Positions 22,754-23,770 of a stretch of 23,770 nt of DNA are shown one piece after another. The stretch's first letter is position 1; each line of letters opens with the position of its first letter. Position numbers and translations under genes: made by a program. The notes below the pieces were generated by a model. The model was not told where the DNA came from. It searched no databases and saw only the letters and a list, made by a program, of their open reading frames with translations. The stretch spans positions 1-23,770 of IMG/VR virus record IMGVR_UViG_3300025127_000284; one strand, 5' to 3'. The DNA is from a virus.

Positions 22754-22803
22754 ACCGCCTGCCCCTCTTCGATCCACATTTTGAGGAAGGGGCAGGCAGC
22801 GGT
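22754..22803 (-). terminator. strong GC stem after the resolvase gene, possible terminator
   Basis: GCCTGCCCCT (22757-22766) pairs perfectly with AGGGGCAGGC (22788-22797) around a 21-nt loop. ACCGC (22754-22758) can also pair with GCGGT (22799-22803) in an alternative register with a 3-nt bulge. It begins 14 nt past the stop of the RusA-like gene. The minus strand downstream reads GGTGGTCTTTTAG, so the T-run is short and displaced, and this is not a classical terminator. Confidence 0.4.
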
Positions 22804-22817
22804 TGCAACTGGAGTTT

Positions 22818-23210
22818 TTAAGGAGGGCATTCCACAGTGATGTGGACCCTAGTTATCTTATCGTCTGATTTCGCCTGTGTCACACTGAGATTTTTGATAT
22901 GTGCATTTGAATCGTCAGCAATCAGGCAGAGGCACTTTTTCTTGGAACGAGGCCCTGGTTCTCGGATCACATCGAGAGGTAGTTTTACGGCTCCATAAAG
23001 ATTGTCAGGGTCCATTGCTCTCTTTCTGAAACCATACTCCCTGTGTATTGTTATGTCAACCGGATCGTGAAAAGGATTCACTTCATCGCCGTAGATCATC
23101 ATCAGTTCCAGTAGCTTTTTGTGTTCAGCCATTCTGGTTCTGAAGTGCATTCTCATAAACCTGTTGGGGCTGATGAGATCGTAGTCTGGGATTGTGCATT
23201 TCCAGATCAT
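22818..23210 (-). CDS. RusA-like Holliday junction resolvase
   Basis: The 130-aa length is usual for RusA-type endonucleases, which cut four-way junctions during replication and recombination. The core reads 'MDPDNLYGAVKLPLDVI' and later 'LIADDSNAHI', matching the family's DxDN...K...D...[ILV]xDD arrangement of acidic metal ligands. The N-terminal half has the usual beta strand and basic patch ('RFMRMHFRTRMAEHKK'). The ATG overlaps the upstream stop as ATGA with AAGGA as SD, so translation is coupled to the primase-like gene. A resolvase and a primase together fit a phage replication module. Family call is fairly secure; activity is inferred. Confidence 0.85.
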   Translation of the reverse strand: MIWKCTIPDYDLISPNRFMRMHFRTRMAEHKKLLELMMIYGDEVNPFHDPVDITIHREYGFRKRAMDPDNLYGAVKLPLDVIREPGPRSKKKCLCLIADDSNAHIKNLSVTQAKSDDKITRVHITVECPP

Positions 23211-23770
23211 TGTCCTTTGATTATCTCCAGTAAATCTTTCCTAGTTGCACCTTGCTCAACGAATTCTCTTACGTCTTTCGCTGGCGGGACTGCGACGGTA
23301 ACGGATTTGCAGCATTGTGTCAAAGCGCTTGCCAATCTTTCTGCTCCATCTAATCCTGGCCCATCGCAGTCTGCCATGATTGCTATGTGTCTTCCTTTGA
23401 CAAACTCGCAAATCAAATCAGTTCCGCTGTTGCAAGACGGCCTGCCGATGGCATCAAACTTCATGTCCAACATGCAAGCAGTGTCGGTTGGACCCTCGCA
23501 AATTACTAATCCACCCTTGCCACTTAGTTTGTTTGGTATGAATAGCCCTTGCTTGGAACCCTTGATCGCCCACTTCTTGCCCTGCATGTTTCTCATGCGA
23601 ACGCCTAGCAACCTGTTCCCCATCCTGAGCATCGGAAAACTGTAGGCATCTTGTTGTGGCGAGAAGCCGACATTGAGTCTTTTCAATGAATCGACCGAAA
23701 CACCTAGATTCTCAGACAAAACAGAGACTCGTTCTTCAGTGATCGATCTGGCCAGCTTGCGCGCGATGAT
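23207..23770 (-). CDS. TOPRIM primase-like protein, C-terminal part (5' end outside window)
   Basis: The frame is open to the right edge, so the true start is outside; a TTG at 23719 is internal. The visible part has the lead-in seen before TOPRIM domains ('SFPMLRMGNRLLGVRMRN', 'KQGLFIPNKL'), then the TOPRIM motifs 'VICEGPTDTA' (conserved Glu) and 'IAIMADCDGPGLDG' (DxD). These bind metal in primases and topoisomerases. The protein ends about 35 residues after 'VAVPPAKDVREFV', so no helicase domain follows in this polypeptide. Probably a DNA primase or primase-like replication protein that makes RNA primers. It is coupled to the RusA-like gene. Confidence 0.85.
   Translation of the reverse strand: MIARKLARSITEERVSVLSENLGVSVDSLKRLNVGFSPQQDAYSFPMLRMGNRLLGVRMRNMQGKKWAIKGSKQGLFIPNKLSGKGGLVICEGPTDTACMLDMKFDAIGRPSCNSGTDLICEFVKGRHIAIMADCDGPGLDGAERLASALTQCCKSVTVAVPPAKDVREFVEQGATRKDLLEIIKGQ

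Larger units (their letters stand above)
22486..22817. other. gene-free, inverted-repeat-rich control region (~330 bp)
   Basis: The only long interval without a convincing gene. It separates the replication/recombination genes from the membrane cassette. It holds at least five stem-forming elements, described separately: 22555-22569, 22580-22637, 22654-22668, 22728-22744 and 22754-22803. A weaker stem (ACCAA/TTGGT, 22696-22712) is also present. I find no tRNA-like cloverleaf, group I/II intron core or clear sigma70 promoter. It may hold a regulatory RNA, an origin or a transcript boundary. Confidence 0.7.

Noticed and set aside
22486-22817. tRNA, group I/II intron or known ribozyme in the structured intergenic region
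   Set aside because: No cloverleaf with a T-loop motif, no intron core sequences and no hammerhead core were found. The stems do not match a family I know.

Overview
The window looks like part of the genome of a tailed bacteriophage (Caudoviricetes), probably from an aquatic setting. Every supportable gene lies on the minus strand. Genes are packed head to tail with stop/start overlaps of 1-20 nt, and most proteins are small, structural-looking and of unknown function. Two neighbouring very large genes (1064 aa, and at least 2424 aa without a stop) resemble the internal or ejected virion proteins and 'large polyvalent proteins' of podovirus-like phages. I see no tRNA, rRNA, CRISPR array, IS element or integrase. 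The host cannot be fixed. A Flp-type pilin-like protein hints at a host lineage with Tad/Flp pili. Terminase, portal and a clear major capsid protein are not in the window.

Layout in the direction of transcription (right to left). (1) 23770-22818: end of a replication/recombination module, with the C-terminal part of a TOPRIM primase-like protein and a RusA-like Holliday-junction resolvase coupled by an ATGA overlap. (2) 22817-22486: the only long gene-free stretch, about 330 bp, rich in inverted repeats. These include an 18-bp composite stem with a mutually exclusive alternative pairing, a 17-bp palindrome found once more inside a coding gene, and a strong GC stem beside the resolvase stop. 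(3) 22485-21309: five small membrane proteins in one overlapping cassette (two TM plus coiled-coil proteins, a lipoprotein with three TM segments, a 46-aa TM protein, and a Flp prepilin-like protein with an exact G-X4-E-Y motif). This is probably the lysis/envelope cassette, although no endolysin is recognisable. A possible terminator follows. (4) 21234-18058: a calcineurin-like metallophosphoesterase, two small acidic or Cys-containing proteins, and a run of very basic mini-proteins (49, 90, 34, 43 and 76 aa, the last HNH-like) with a 178-179-aa unknown protein and a 213-aa structural-looking protein between them. (5) 18055-10551: virion and tail candidates, including a 357-aa neck/adaptor-like protein, several beta-rich proteins, a paralogous pair (104 and 308 aa), a 443-aa protein with 36 cysteines, a 167-aa protein with a C-terminal CxxC tail, and a 496-aa modular protein with a carbohydrate-binding-like domain. 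(6) 10540-1: the 1064-aa Gln/Ala-rich protein and the giant protein. The giant carries a zincin HExxH site and a recurring RR[FY]S[VI] motif, and it runs off the left edge.

How the parts may work together (inference): replication genes upstream, then a structured control region, then a late unit of envelope/lysis genes, small DNA-binding-like proteins and virion proteins, ending with two very large proteins that are probably ejected with the DNA. Functional calls here come from motif recognition and memory of families, not from database searches.
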